Shown piece by piece: positions 38,516-47,636 of a DNA stretch of 64,000 bases; the stretch's first letter is position 1, and every line of letters begins with the position of its first letter. A program made the position numbers and the translations under genes. The notes beneath the pieces were generated by a model. The model did not search any database, was not told where the DNA came from, and saw only the letters and a program-made list of their open reading frames with translations. This DNA is from Parerythrobacter sp. (lineage in GTDB: Bacteria > Pseudomonadota > Alphaproteobacteria > Sphingomonadales > Sphingomonadaceae), in NCBI GenBank assembly GCA_028289565.1, contig JANQPE010000053.1, forward strand, positions 1-64,000. The letters are read 5' to 3'.

Positions 38516-39240
38516 TGAAACATCTGGTTCATCGTTTCGTGTGTCTTGTTGCTTTCCAAATCTGCCGCGGAAGCCCAGCATGTGTTCAATATTATTCGCG
38601 TGCAGTCGCAGGTGAGAGGGGTGGTTCGGTGCAGTGTTGTATCGGATCGCAGCAGATATACATCTCCGGTTTCAAAACCATAGGTGTCGGGTGTGTTCGC
38701 AGCTAGGTAACGCTCGAGCTGCGGGTCCTGTTTGTTCCAACGCGTGTTTGGAATGCACTGTAACTTGCCGCCTGGATCCTCGGGTACTTCGATAAGCCAG
38801 ATCAAGGTGAATGCGTAATCGCCCCAATGCCATCCATGAGTGTCCCCTGCATTCTCCTGCTTGATGATGACGTATCTTTCTTCTTCCCAGGGACAGGCCT
38901 GCAGCGCTTCGCCGGTTATCCGGGCAAGGAACGCACGCAGTGCGTGGCATGAATAGAGCTCGGGTATAAGTCGGGAATTCTGCTCAATCTTTCGCATGCC
39001 GACGGTTGTCATCTTGCGGGGGGATGAGCCGGTTGTCTCGACCACGAGATCTATTCGATTGCCAAATCTCATGAGCCGATGGACTTCGTTCGAAACGTGC
39101 TTTTTGACGGTGTCGGGCACCAGGTCCCTGAGCAAAACGAACCCATCGCGTGAAAAACGATCGGCGAGATCCGAGATCAAACCTGCCTTTGGATAGGTTC
39201 TCGCGATATGGCCTTCAATCTCTGCTGTAACATCCACCAC
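38512..39240 (-). CDS. PhyH-type Fe(II)/2OG enzyme with HxG motif: BesD-like amino-acid radical halogenase candidate
   Basis: 242 aa; AGDTHGWHWGDYAFTLIW (H135, H138-W-G140-D141) and distal His in LLRSDTTLHRTTPL (H204). Confidence 0.7.
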   Translation of the reverse strand: MVDVTAEIEGHIARTYPKAGLISDLADRFSRDGFVLLRDLVPDTVKKHVSNEVHRLMRFGNRIDLVVETTGSSPRKMTTVGMRKIEQNSRLIPELYSCHALRAFLARITGEALQACPWEEERYVIIKQENAGDTHGWHWGDYAFTLIWLIEVPEDPGGKLQCIPNTRWNKQDPQLERYLAANTPDTYGFETGDVYLLRSDTTLHRTTPLTCDCTRIILNTCWASAADLESNKTHETMNQMFQ

Positions 39241-39302
39241 GCTTCTCCAGAAAATCTGTCGAGATCAAACCACTGATGCGCAGCTCATTCGCTTACATAC
39301 GG

Positions 39303-42284
39303 TCAGAAAAAATTGAGTAGAGAGCGCAATTTCATCACTTTTTCCGAAATTGTTTCCTTTGACCATAAAAAAGGTGAGTATTCTACTTCAAAAAAAAGTT
39401 CTTGATTCTCTATCCCCCCGTACAATGCAAGATGGAAACGGTTCGTGTTCATGCGGATCGGTGATATGCGTGTTGTGCAGTTTGCAATATCGAATGCATT
39501 TTCTTGCGGCTCGACCCAGTCAACAATGGTCTGGAAAACCGGCATTCGATTCGGTTGTAGCGGGCTTTCGGAAAGCTTGACGATCTCACGAAACGGCAAT
39601 CGCTGGTGTTCAAGCGTCGCGAGGAGCGCCGATGTGACCGCACGCTGTCTTTCGACATGCCCAGCGGCTTCTCCAAGGTCGATGCGAAGCGGCACGGGAT
39701 TCACAAAACACCCGATTGCCCGTCTGGCCCGATCGCCAAACCGATTCTCGGCGTTGATACCAGTTATGATCGTGCTTTCACCCGTCCATTGGCGGAGGCA
39801 TTCGGCCCAGCACGCGAGCAGTATGATGAATGGGGTTGCAGAGCTATGGCGCGCCGTTTCAAGCAGTGCGGCGGTTTCCGAGGCGGAAAATTTGCTCCGT
39901 ATGAATTCGGTGGCCATGCTCTGCCGCTTTGCGCCAGGTATGTCGGGCTGAGGGAGAGTGGCGGCGCTACCGCTGAGTGTTTCGCGCCAAAACTCTCGTG
40001 CGATTTTGCAGGCTTCGCTTTTCAGCCAAGTCGATTCGTCCCGGACGTTCGCAGCAAGTTCCGAGCCTTCCGTATTGGGTGCAGACCAAGGCTCCTGCGA
40101 TGCTATCGCGCAATATGCCTGTGACCACTGACGCAGAAGAAGTTCGAGCGACCTCGGGTCGGTGATTAGATGATTTTGGGCCACGATCAGGATGTTCCTG
40201 TCTGCTGTCAGACGGATCAGCAACAATTGTAGCAAACGATCTGCTGACGAGTTGGCGCATCGAGCAGCCTCCGCCTTCGAGATGCCGGTAGCGGCAATGC
40301 GAGCCGTTTCCCGATTCATGCCTGATAAGTCGACAACGGGAATGTTCAATTCGATCTCGTCCGCGACAGACCAATGAGGAAGACCGTTCGCATCGATTTC
40401 CAAACTTGCTCTGAGAAGTTCGTGCCGATCCGCGACCATTCGAAATGCCTCCTCGAGCATTCCAGAGTCCAAAGGGCCGTCAATTTCCAGTTGGATCGCA
40501 GCGGCAAAATCATTCGCGTCGGCGAAACCCAACCGCTCGTTCGTCCACAATTGGAGCTGTGTTTGCGTGAGCGGAAAAAGCGTGGGTTTGGCTCGCTTGG
40601 GGCTTGGCTGGATCGACCCGCGGTCAGTCGGTTCAGGGCGCCCCGACTCGTGCTGGTCCCGCAGCGAACCGGGTTCGATCTTGCTCTGTAGCTTCCTGCA
40701 ATATTCGTGCAGTACCGGATAGTCGAACAAGAGCTTGATCGGCAAGTGAATGGTGAGCCTGTCCGAGAGAATGCTGCTAAGCCGAACGGCGACAATCGAC
40801 CTTCCTCCCAGGGCAAAAAAATTGTCGTTGTCCGCAACTGTCTCGACGCCAAGCGCTTCCGCCCAGACCGCTTTGACCAGCGGCGCAAGGGGAAGTGAAG
40901 TCTCGGAGACTTTCCGTGATTGCGTAGGCGGTCCGCTGGGGTGTCTATTCGCCGCCGCCGCGATGTCGAGCGAGCTGTTCAAGTGCGTCGGCAGGCTGTC
41001 GAGCAAGTTCAGGAATCGCTCTGCGATCCGCTTGACATCGTCCCGTGTGGTGGTGGTCGGGTCATGCTCTATGCGCAAGCGACACTTCTGTCCGTCCACC
41101 AGCACTTCGCACAGGGTTTCGAACCGGCACCGGCTTCGCGGGACATCGATCTCGACCAGGTCGAGCCCTTCAAAACAGGTGAGATCGGTCTTCCCTTCCC
41201 ACATCGTGAACACATGCTGCACAAGCGGACGATAGGCTCTGTCCTGCTCCATCGCGGTCGCCGCCAAAATACGGTCGAATGGCACGAACTGATGATCAAC
41301 GCCTGCAAGGTAGCGCTCTGCAAAAGCAATCAGGAACTGCCCAATGCAGACTGGACCGCAGATCCGGGATCTGATTGGCAACATGTTTGAAAACAGGCCG
41401 AATGACTGGTGGTAATCCAGCCCCGGACGCGCCATCGCTCCGGTGCCGAGAACGATGTCATGCGCCTGGTTTAGGTCGTGGATGGTCAGCGCATAACAAC
41501 CCATCATTACCGCAAACGGTGTGCAATTCAGCTCATCTGCGACGATTCGCGCATTGGTTTGTAGGCGCTGGGGGATGGTGAAATAATCCGAGGTGCTGGT
41601 CGTTCTTTCCGCCGGTTTGCTCGTTCTCGCGGCGAGTTGCTTCGCGGGCTGCTCAAACCCTCCGAGAGACTTGCGCCAGTATGCGAGATCTTGCTCGAAC
41701 CGAGCCGAAGCGAAATAATCTTGCTGCCATCGGACAAAGTCATCGTAGGGCTTGCGATCGTCTCTCCCTATACATCTACTTCCGGACCGGAGGGCCGAGT
41801 ATCGCCGGCCCAGCCCGTCCATTATCTTGTCGAATCCGAAACCATCGGACAGGATATGATGCACTCCGACCGCCAACACTGGTCCATCAGCGCAATCTTC
41901 GGCTAGCCCAAACCTGCACAATGCGCCTCCATCGAGATCGTATTGCTCTTCGATAAAGTCCTGGATTCGATCAAGAGTACTTCGCGTGCTTCCGCTTGAA
42001 GTGAATCTCTGAAGGCCGCGGATATCGGAGATGTCGTCCGAACGAACGATCCGCACAGGCCCCTGCTCGGTTTGTGAAAAGGTGCTCCGCAACATTGGCA
42101 CATCTCGGATGAGCTCGGTGACCGCGACCGATAGCGCCTGTGAATCCAATTTACCTTTTATTTGGAACGCTCTGCCTTCGTTGTAAGCGCCACGCTGCAA
42201 GTTCAGAGCGTCAATTATCCATAGCTGTTCCTGTTGCGCGCTCAACGAGAAAAATTTCAGCGACATGATGGATTCGTGTTCCAA
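39303..42284 (-). CDS. NRPS protein C-PCP-C, no adenylation domain
   Basis: 993 aa; C1 motif VGVHHILSDGFG; PCP DNFFALGGRSIVAVRL; second C-like domain FPLTQTQLQLWTNERLG with degenerate QNHLITDPRS. Confidence 0.9.
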   Translation of the reverse strand: MEHESIMSLKFFSLSAQQEQLWIIDALNLQRGAYNEGRAFQIKGKLDSQALSVAVTELIRDVPMLRSTFSQTEQGPVRIVRSDDISDIRGLQRFTSSGSTRSTLDRIQDFIEEQYDLDGGALCRFGLAEDCADGPVLAVGVHHILSDGFGFDKIMDGLGRRYSALRSGSRCIGRDDRKPYDDFVRWQQDYFASARFEQDLAYWRKSLGGFEQPAKQLAARTSKPAERTTSTSDYFTIPQRLQTNARIVADELNCTPFAVMMGCYALTIHDLNQAHDIVLGTGAMARPGLDYHQSFGLFSNMLPIRSRICGPVCIGQFLIAFAERYLAGVDHQFVPFDRILAATAMEQDRAYRPLVQHVFTMWEGKTDLTCFEGLDLVEIDVPRSRCRFETLCEVLVDGQKCRLRIEHDPTTTTRDDVKRIAERFLNLLDSLPTHLNSSLDIAAAANRHPSGPPTQSRKVSETSLPLAPLVKAVWAEALGVETVADNDNFFALGGRSIVAVRLSSILSDRLTIHLPIKLLFDYPVLHEYCRKLQSKIEPGSLRDQHESGRPEPTDRGSIQPSPKRAKPTLFPLTQTQLQLWTNERLGFADANDFAAAIQLEIDGPLDSGMLEEAFRMVADRHELLRASLEIDANGLPHWSVADEIELNIPVVDLSGMNRETARIAATGISKAEAARCANSSADRLLQLLLIRLTADRNILIVAQNHLITDPRSLELLLRQWSQAYCAIASQEPWSAPNTEGSELAANVRDESTWLKSEACKIAREFWRETLSGSAATLPQPDIPGAKRQSMATEFIRSKFSASETAALLETARHSSATPFIILLACWAECLRQWTGESTIITGINAENRFGDRARRAIGCFVNPVPLRIDLGEAAGHVERQRAVTSALLATLEHQRLPFREIVKLSESPLQPNRMPVFQTIVDWVEPQENAFDIANCTTRISPIRMNTNRFHLALYGGIENQELFFEVEYSPFLWSKETISEKVMKLRSLLNFF

Positions 42285-42451
42285 ATTTGAACGTCATTAC
42301 TGTGAGATCATAGTACAGGGTTCAAGGATTTTGATAAATTCGAAAATTGTGTTAATATTTAGCACTCGGATTTTTGATTCTACATGATCTAGGCAAAGAG
42401 ACTTGATGGATAAATTGAGCGTGGATTTTCTGAGCTTGATGAATGTGAACT

Positions 42452-43006
42452 TTGACGAAGGGGATAGTGATGGCTGTCAAGACCGCTAGTAGCGAGAGAG
42501 TTTATGAAGGACTGGTAGTTCCTCATCTTGTTTATGAAAATGTCGGCGTGGCCACAAAATGGTTGCATGAATGCTTTGGCTTCCATGAAATAGAAGAGTA
42601 TCGCAAGGTTGGTTCCGACGGGACCGTTTATCATGCGGAAATGCTGACTAGTAAGAATGGCAGCAGGTTCTTGCTCGGGCCAACGGGCGGTAACATTGTG
42701 GAATCCCCGCGTCGGACGGGCCGTGATGGTTCGGGCATGCATGTTTATGTTTCAGACATCGACAAGCATTTCGGGCGCTCGATCAAAGCGGGTGTGCAGG
42801 TTGTCGCTGCGTGCAATGGAACCGAGGTCATTGATCGTCCGGAAATGCAGTTCTACGGCGATCTTGTCTATTGGGCACTCGATTGTGACCAGCACTATTG
42901 GATTTTCCATCAGCAGGTACACGACATGAAGCCGGCGGATTGGAAATGGGACAGGCCGCTACAGCCGATCCCGCGTGCACCGCTGGCCTACCTTCACGAG
43001 ATTTGA
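42452..43006 (+). CDS. VOC-family protein (glyoxalase/bleomycin-resistance/PhnB-like)
   Basis: VPHLVYENVGVATKWLHECFGFHEIEEYRKV...GSGMHVYVSDIDKHFGRSIKAGVQVV...YGDLVYWALDCDQHYWIFHQ. Confidence 0.8.
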   Translation: MTKGIVMAVKTASSERVYEGLVVPHLVYENVGVATKWLHECFGFHEIEEYRKVGSDGTVYHAEMLTSKNGSRFLLGPTGGNIVESPRRTGRDGSGMHVYVSDIDKHFGRSIKAGVQVVAACNGTEVIDRPEMQFYGDLVYWALDCDQHYWIFHQQVHDMKPADWKWDRPLQPIPRAPLAYLHEI

Positions 43007-43066
43007 GCTGAGCGATCCGACCGGGTGTTCCGGTTGGTTTTATCGGGCTGAGTTAGGAGATTCCTC

Positions 43067-44182
43067 TTGGCCGTCGTAAAGTTAGACGAAGATGATCGCC
43101 TTCACCTTCGTCTGGCTTTCAACTTTGCTTGGGACACGCATACCGATGCCGCTCCCGAGGATGTGGCCGATGCGCTTTGCTTTATCCAATCTCAAGACTT
43201 GGGATCGGCATTTCTCGCATTCGCCTCGCGTCTCGGTTCCGCCACATTTCGTGAGATTGAATGCGCTCTTTGGCGTGATCGTTCGCTGGTCAAGACATAT
43301 GGGCCACGAGGAACGCTTCACCTTCTCCCCACGCACCGTTATCGTCAGCGGTTGGCGGCGCTGCGCGATGCTTATGATCTGCCGGCCGAGCCGGATCCTC
43401 TTGCCCGCGCAATTGGTGAAGCTCTCGACGGCCGAATTTTGAATCGGCGCGATCTGGCCGACAGGGTCGGTGATCGCCTGGGAGACAAGGTCGGTGCACG
43501 ACTCAGATCGTCATGGGGCGATGGCTTGCGCGAAGCCGCGCTTCACGGGCTTTTGTGCTTTGCAAAATCGGATGCCCGAGGGTCGGTGTTCTTTGCGAGG
43601 CCTGACCAATGGCTGACGCTACAAAAGGCACAGCCGACCAAGCATCCGCTACGCGACCTGTGCCGACAATATGTTCGTGCATACGGTCCTACAAACCCAG
43701 CAGGGTTTGCACGATGGCTGCATATCGGCAAACCGCGGGCAGAGGCCCTCTTTTCGGAGATTGACAGCCTGACCGAAGTCAGGATCGGACGGACAAGGGC
43801 GTGGACGATTGATGCCGACATGCAAGCCGTCAACATCACTGCCCCCTCAGGCGTCAGGCTGCTCGGACGCTATGACCCGTACGTGCTCAATAGCCAGCCG
43901 CGTGGATTGTTGGTTCCACCGGAATCGCGCGCGCTTATCGTACGAGATGCAAAGGGACGGCTGGAGGGAGCGGTTGGTGTTCCCTTGCTGTTGGTGGATG
44001 GGCAGGTCCGCGGAATCTGGAAAATGCGGATGTCCTCGCAGATCGTACAAATCCTGATCGACAGTTTTGTCGAATGCACCGGTGATCTCGAAGCGGAGAT
44101 AATAAGGCGGGCAGAAGGACTCTCCCGCTTCTACGGCAAGGCACTCGACGTGAAATTCGTCGAACTGGTACCGCGCTCCTAG
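43067..44182 (+). CDS. AlkZ/YcaQ-family (HTH_42, winged-helix) DNA glycosylase-like protein with QxQ motif
   Basis: 371 aa, TTG start with aggaga upstream; FIQSQDLGSAFLAFASRLG, YGPRGTLHLLP, GVRLLGRYDPYVLN, LLVDGQVRGIWKM are family-typical. Confidence 0.8.
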   Translation: MAVVKLDEDDRLHLRLAFNFAWDTHTDAAPEDVADALCFIQSQDLGSAFLAFASRLGSATFREIECALWRDRSLVKTYGPRGTLHLLPTHRYRQRLAALRDAYDLPAEPDPLARAIGEALDGRILNRRDLADRVGDRLGDKVGARLRSSWGDGLREAALHGLLCFAKSDARGSVFFARPDQWLTLQKAQPTKHPLRDLCRQYVRAYGPTNPAGFARWLHIGKPRAEALFSEIDSLTEVRIGRTRAWTIDADMQAVNITAPSGVRLLGRYDPYVLNSQPRGLLVPPESRALIVRDAKGRLEGAVGVPLLLVDGQVRGIWKMRMSSQIVQILIDSFVECTGDLEAEIIRRAEGLSRFYGKALDVKFVELVPRS

Positions 44183-44207
44183 CGCCCCGGCGGACCCGAT
44201 GACGGCA

Positions 44208-44993
44208 TCAGGCAGGCGAGGGGCCAATCCGGCGTTTCTGGCGTACCGCATGCACAGTGTCTTCAGTGAGCGGAAACAACCCTTGGTCGGCAAGCGGATA
44301 GGTAATGTGCCAAACGCCCGAATGCATCGGATTCACCTGGTAGTGACAGACAACGATTGATCGAGTCATATCGTCGTCCAGCTTGAAACCGCGATGCGGC
44401 ATGTGACTGAAGAACATGACGCAATCTCCGACCTTTGGGTGGAGAGTAACTAGGTCTTGACTGTCGCACCAGCTATCGAACGCCTCGCGATCCATGGGGT
44501 CCAGATGAGGCGGAGGCCGTAAATGGCCACTGCGAACAAACTGGAGGCATGCTTGTCCTGGGTGATTGTCCTGAAGATAAAAGCTAGTATTGATCGCCAT
44601 CGGTTGTACGCCATAGCGCGCATTTTCCGAGCGTTTCCGCTCGGCCCAATAGCCATAGAAGTCCAGATGCCATTCTTGAGAATATCTGCCAGGATTGGTG
44701 TAGCAGCGCAGGCTTCTCAGCTCGCATTGGGCTCCGAATGCGCCTTGCAGCAGATGCCTTACGGAAGGATGAGCCACGAAATCTGAAAAATATTCTTCGT
44801 CACGGTCCAGCAAGGTGTCGAACCACATATTGCCGACCGCGTTGTAGCCGTCTTCCCAGCCATTTTCCCGCGCTCGCGCTATGCGCTCCTGCGTCGTTTC
44901 TGCCACTTCGGGCGTTATCGCACCCTCGATCAACAGGAAGCCCTGCCGTTCAAGTTCATCAAGATCGGGCATTGCATCAAATTGCGTATCCAT
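44208..44993 (-). CDS. PhyH (phytanoyl-CoA dioxygenase-like) Fe(II)/2OG oxygenase with HxD motif
   Basis: 261 aa; EWHLDFYGYW (HxD), distal FFSHMPHRGFKLDDDMTRSIVVCHY. Confidence 0.8.
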   Translation of the reverse strand: MDTQFDAMPDLDELERQGFLLIEGAITPEVAETTQERIARARENGWEDGYNAVGNMWFDTLLDRDEEYFSDFVAHPSVRHLLQGAFGAQCELRSLRCYTNPGRYSQEWHLDFYGYWAERKRSENARYGVQPMAINTSFYLQDNHPGQACLQFVRSGHLRPPPHLDPMDREAFDSWCDSQDLVTLHPKVGDCVMFFSHMPHRGFKLDDDMTRSIVVCHYQVNPMHSGVWHITYPLADQGLFPLTEDTVHAVRQKRRIGPSPA

Positions 44994-45774
44994 CTCTCCC
45001 CTCCAATGTCCGGGTCAGTAAATCTTCGATCGCATGGATTCTGACATAGCTGGGCGCCAAAGGGGCTGACGTTGCAAGTGCTGCCCGATGAGACTTGAAC
45101 GGTTCGAACAGCTTAACATGCACCTGCCCAGCCTTGCCGTTTGGCATCGCAGTACCGTCATCTTGCAGTGCATCGAGCGTGCAGAAATCAAGACCGAGTC
45201 CTTCGCCGGTACGCTTTGCGATGGCCTCTTTGCAGACCCAGGCGCGAAGGAAAAAATCCAGTCGGTTGCTTGCATCGATACTTTGGAACCGAGCTCGCTC
45301 GGCCGGTGATAAGACCAGCTCTTCCATCCCGTTTCCCAGAGCAATCGGGCTTAGCTCCTCGATGTCGATCCCCAAAGGTTCGGCTGCGAAACCAAAAAGA
45401 TTGAATGCTCGCGAGTGCGATAGGTTGAAGTGGAGTTCGGGCATTTTCTTGTGGGCTTGCCCGAGTATCGGTTTGCCGCCGACACCGGTTTCCAACCTCA
45501 CGTCGCGGGGAGGGAGATCGAGATATAGTGACAGCAACAGGCGCAGCGTCGCGTGCGAGCAAATCGTTCGTGCCTGCAATGCGTTGCCCTGTTTGCCAAT
45601 TGCTCCCTGAAGCTCGTCGGCCGTAATCAGGTTAGTCAATGCGGGCAGGAGATGATCAGGGGGAACTGCAGGAGTCAGGAAGATGTCGACGCGCGAATTC
45701 AGCGGCCGATGCGGCGATGGTTCTTCTCGCCAAGGCTGCCAATGCGCCGATCGAATTCCGGAAATCGAGGTCAC
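44977..45774 (-). CDS. 4'-phosphopantetheinyl transferase (Sfp-type)
   Basis: FNLSHSRAFNLFGFA, LGIDIEEL, FLRAWVCKEAIAKRTGEGL. Confidence 0.9.
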   Translation of the reverse strand: MTSISGIRSAHWQPWREEPSPHRPLNSRVDIFLTPAVPPDHLLPALTNLITADELQGAIGKQGNALQARTICSHATLRLLLSLYLDLPPRDVRLETGVGGKPILGQAHKKMPELHFNLSHSRAFNLFGFAAEPLGIDIEELSPIALGNGMEELVLSPAERARFQSIDASNRLDFFLRAWVCKEAIAKRTGEGLGLDFCTLDALQDDGTAMPNGKAGQVHVKLFEPFKSHRAALATSAPLAPSYVRIHAIEDLLTRTLEGRDGYAI

Positions 45775-47420
45775 GATGGCGATGTGCTCCTGACTCGCAT
45801 CTTCGCGGTAAGGAAGCGGGCCTGCAGCTCCGGCGATTTGAGATGCTGGAGTTTTGCCATCGGAATACGGACGCCATGCCGATGTTCGATTTCGGCGACG
45901 ATCATGCCAGCTTGAAGAGAACTTCCGTCCAGATCGTCAAAATTGGTGTTAGCCGCGATATCGGCTGTATCAAAAACCGCCTTCCAAATCGAACGGATGG
46001 AAGCGACCAGCGCGGCGTTCGCCGGGGGAAGCTGTCGCACAAACGGGACCGCTTCGGCCTCATCCATCGGAGCGTCTGGATGATTGCTCCCCGAACCTGA
46101 GACGAGGATGTTCCGAAGCGGAGGAACCATTGTGAACGGCAACCATTCGAGCAGTCGTTCGCGGATGTCGGATGGTCTTAGAACCGCATCGCTCGTGACC
46201 AGTTCGAGTGTCGCCCCTCTGAGGCTTGGTAACGGTTCGTTGTCGACCAAGCGAATGCCGTTGATCCGCTTATCGGAAAGCAGCAAGTCTTCGATCTCAC
46301 GCCACTCTACGCACCGGCCATGTAGATCAACCTTGCGCGTGGCATGACCAGCGAAGCGAAAGCCCGGGCCAGTCTCGCATGGCCGGGCGAGGAATCCGGT
46401 ATCGACAAAGTCGGTCTCTTCCGCTCCGATGCGACGGTGCGTGCACGGACCAGCCACTTCGAGCATTCCCGTTCCGTCTGGATCAGACTCCACAAGCCTG
46501 GGCCTTATTGCGGAATCGAGCACGCCGATAGATGGATGAGATTGCTGCCTGTGGGCGTCCAGCTCGACTCGCGAGAAGCAGTTTGTCAGAGCATCACCGA
46601 ATTCGAGCACGACCGTGCTTGCCAATTTGCCCTGCACCGGGAAGTGACTCGGATCGCAAGGAACCACGATCAATCGAGGCGGCATCCCGGAGTCTTGAAA
46701 CGCTCCGAGCAAAATGGATGCAAGCGGCATGGGAACAACGACAATGCTGACTTGCCGGCGATCGAGCCAACGGGGCAAGTGATCCGGGCGCACCTCCACT
46801 CCACGGTCAGGAATGATCAAAGACGTACCGGACAAAAGACAGGACCAAGCGAAGCCCAGCCCATAGGCTGATGCGGCGGGGCCGAGCCAAGTGGCCCGCT
46901 CAGCGGGCGACAGATGATAGGCCAGAGCTGCGTTTGTTGCCCTAGCCTGGAGAGCCGCATGATTGACCCACACAAAGTCGTTCCACCCCAATCCATGACA
47001 AGACGAGCAAAGCGCCGCATCATCCGTTCGGCTTTCTTCCGTATCGTACAGCGATTTCGCACCATACTTCTGCTGGGAAATTTGCAGATCGCCATTTTCA
47101 TCCGCCACTATTGCAAAGCTTGGTTGAGAAACGGCGAGCATTCGCTCGCGTCGCGCCGAGGGCCAATCTGGTTCGAGCGATATAACGATGGCCCCGAGTT
47201 CCCAGCATGCAAGCTGTGCGCCTATCATCCATGGTGAGCGCCCGAGTTCGACTGCAACGCGCTCGCCTTCCTCCACGCCGGCCTCTTCAAGGCTTTGCCT
47301 GATGTTCCTTGCGACTTCCGACAGATGTGCCCGAGTCCAGGTTCCACCATTCCATTCCAAAGCGATCGCGGCTGGACCGGCTTTCACCATCTGTTCGAAC
47401 AGGGAGGATGTCGTGCTCAC
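45771..47420 (-). CDS. Degenerate adenylation-like domain fused to PCP
   Basis: 549 aa; overall A-domain layout (WTRAHLSEVARNIRQSLEEAGVEEGERVAVELGRS..., VDTGFLARP, GHATRKVDLHGRCVEWREIEDLL) but no TSG(S/T)TGxPKG, YGPTE or NGKxxR motif; PCP FDDLDGSSLQAGMIVAEIE. Confidence 0.8.
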   Translation of the reverse strand: MSTTSSLFEQMVKAGPAAIALEWNGGTWTRAHLSEVARNIRQSLEEAGVEEGERVAVELGRSPWMIGAQLACWELGAIVISLEPDWPSARRERMLAVSQPSFAIVADENGDLQISQQKYGAKSLYDTEESRTDDAALCSSCHGLGWNDFVWVNHAALQARATNAALAYHLSPAERATWLGPAASAYGLGFAWSCLLSGTSLIIPDRGVEVRPDHLPRWLDRRQVSIVVVPMPLASILLGAFQDSGMPPRLIVVPCDPSHFPVQGKLASTVVLEFGDALTNCFSRVELDAHRQQSHPSIGVLDSAIRPRLVESDPDGTGMLEVAGPCTHRRIGAEETDFVDTGFLARPCETGPGFRFAGHATRKVDLHGRCVEWREIEDLLLSDKRINGIRLVDNEPLPSLRGATLELVTSDAVLRPSDIRERLLEWLPFTMVPPLRNILVSGSGSNHPDAPMDEAEAVPFVRQLPPANAALVASIRSIWKAVFDTADIAANTNFDDLDGSSLQAGMIVAEIEHRHGVRIPMAKLQHLKSPELQARFLTAKMRVRSTSPS

Positions 47421-47636
47421 TCTATTTTGTTTATCCCGATGTTGAATCCGAAATCAGTGCATGTCGGATGCCGATTTGAAGATCGTCGATATTCGGCGAA
47501 TTACCCTCTCGAAACATACTTGATCATAAGAAAAGTGCGAGAACTGCTTTTATCGGATGAATCACTTGCATTTCATTGCGCTGTAAAGATAGCATACCTT
47601 TTGCGGTAAGCCTTTCAGCAATTTTTGTGAATTAGG

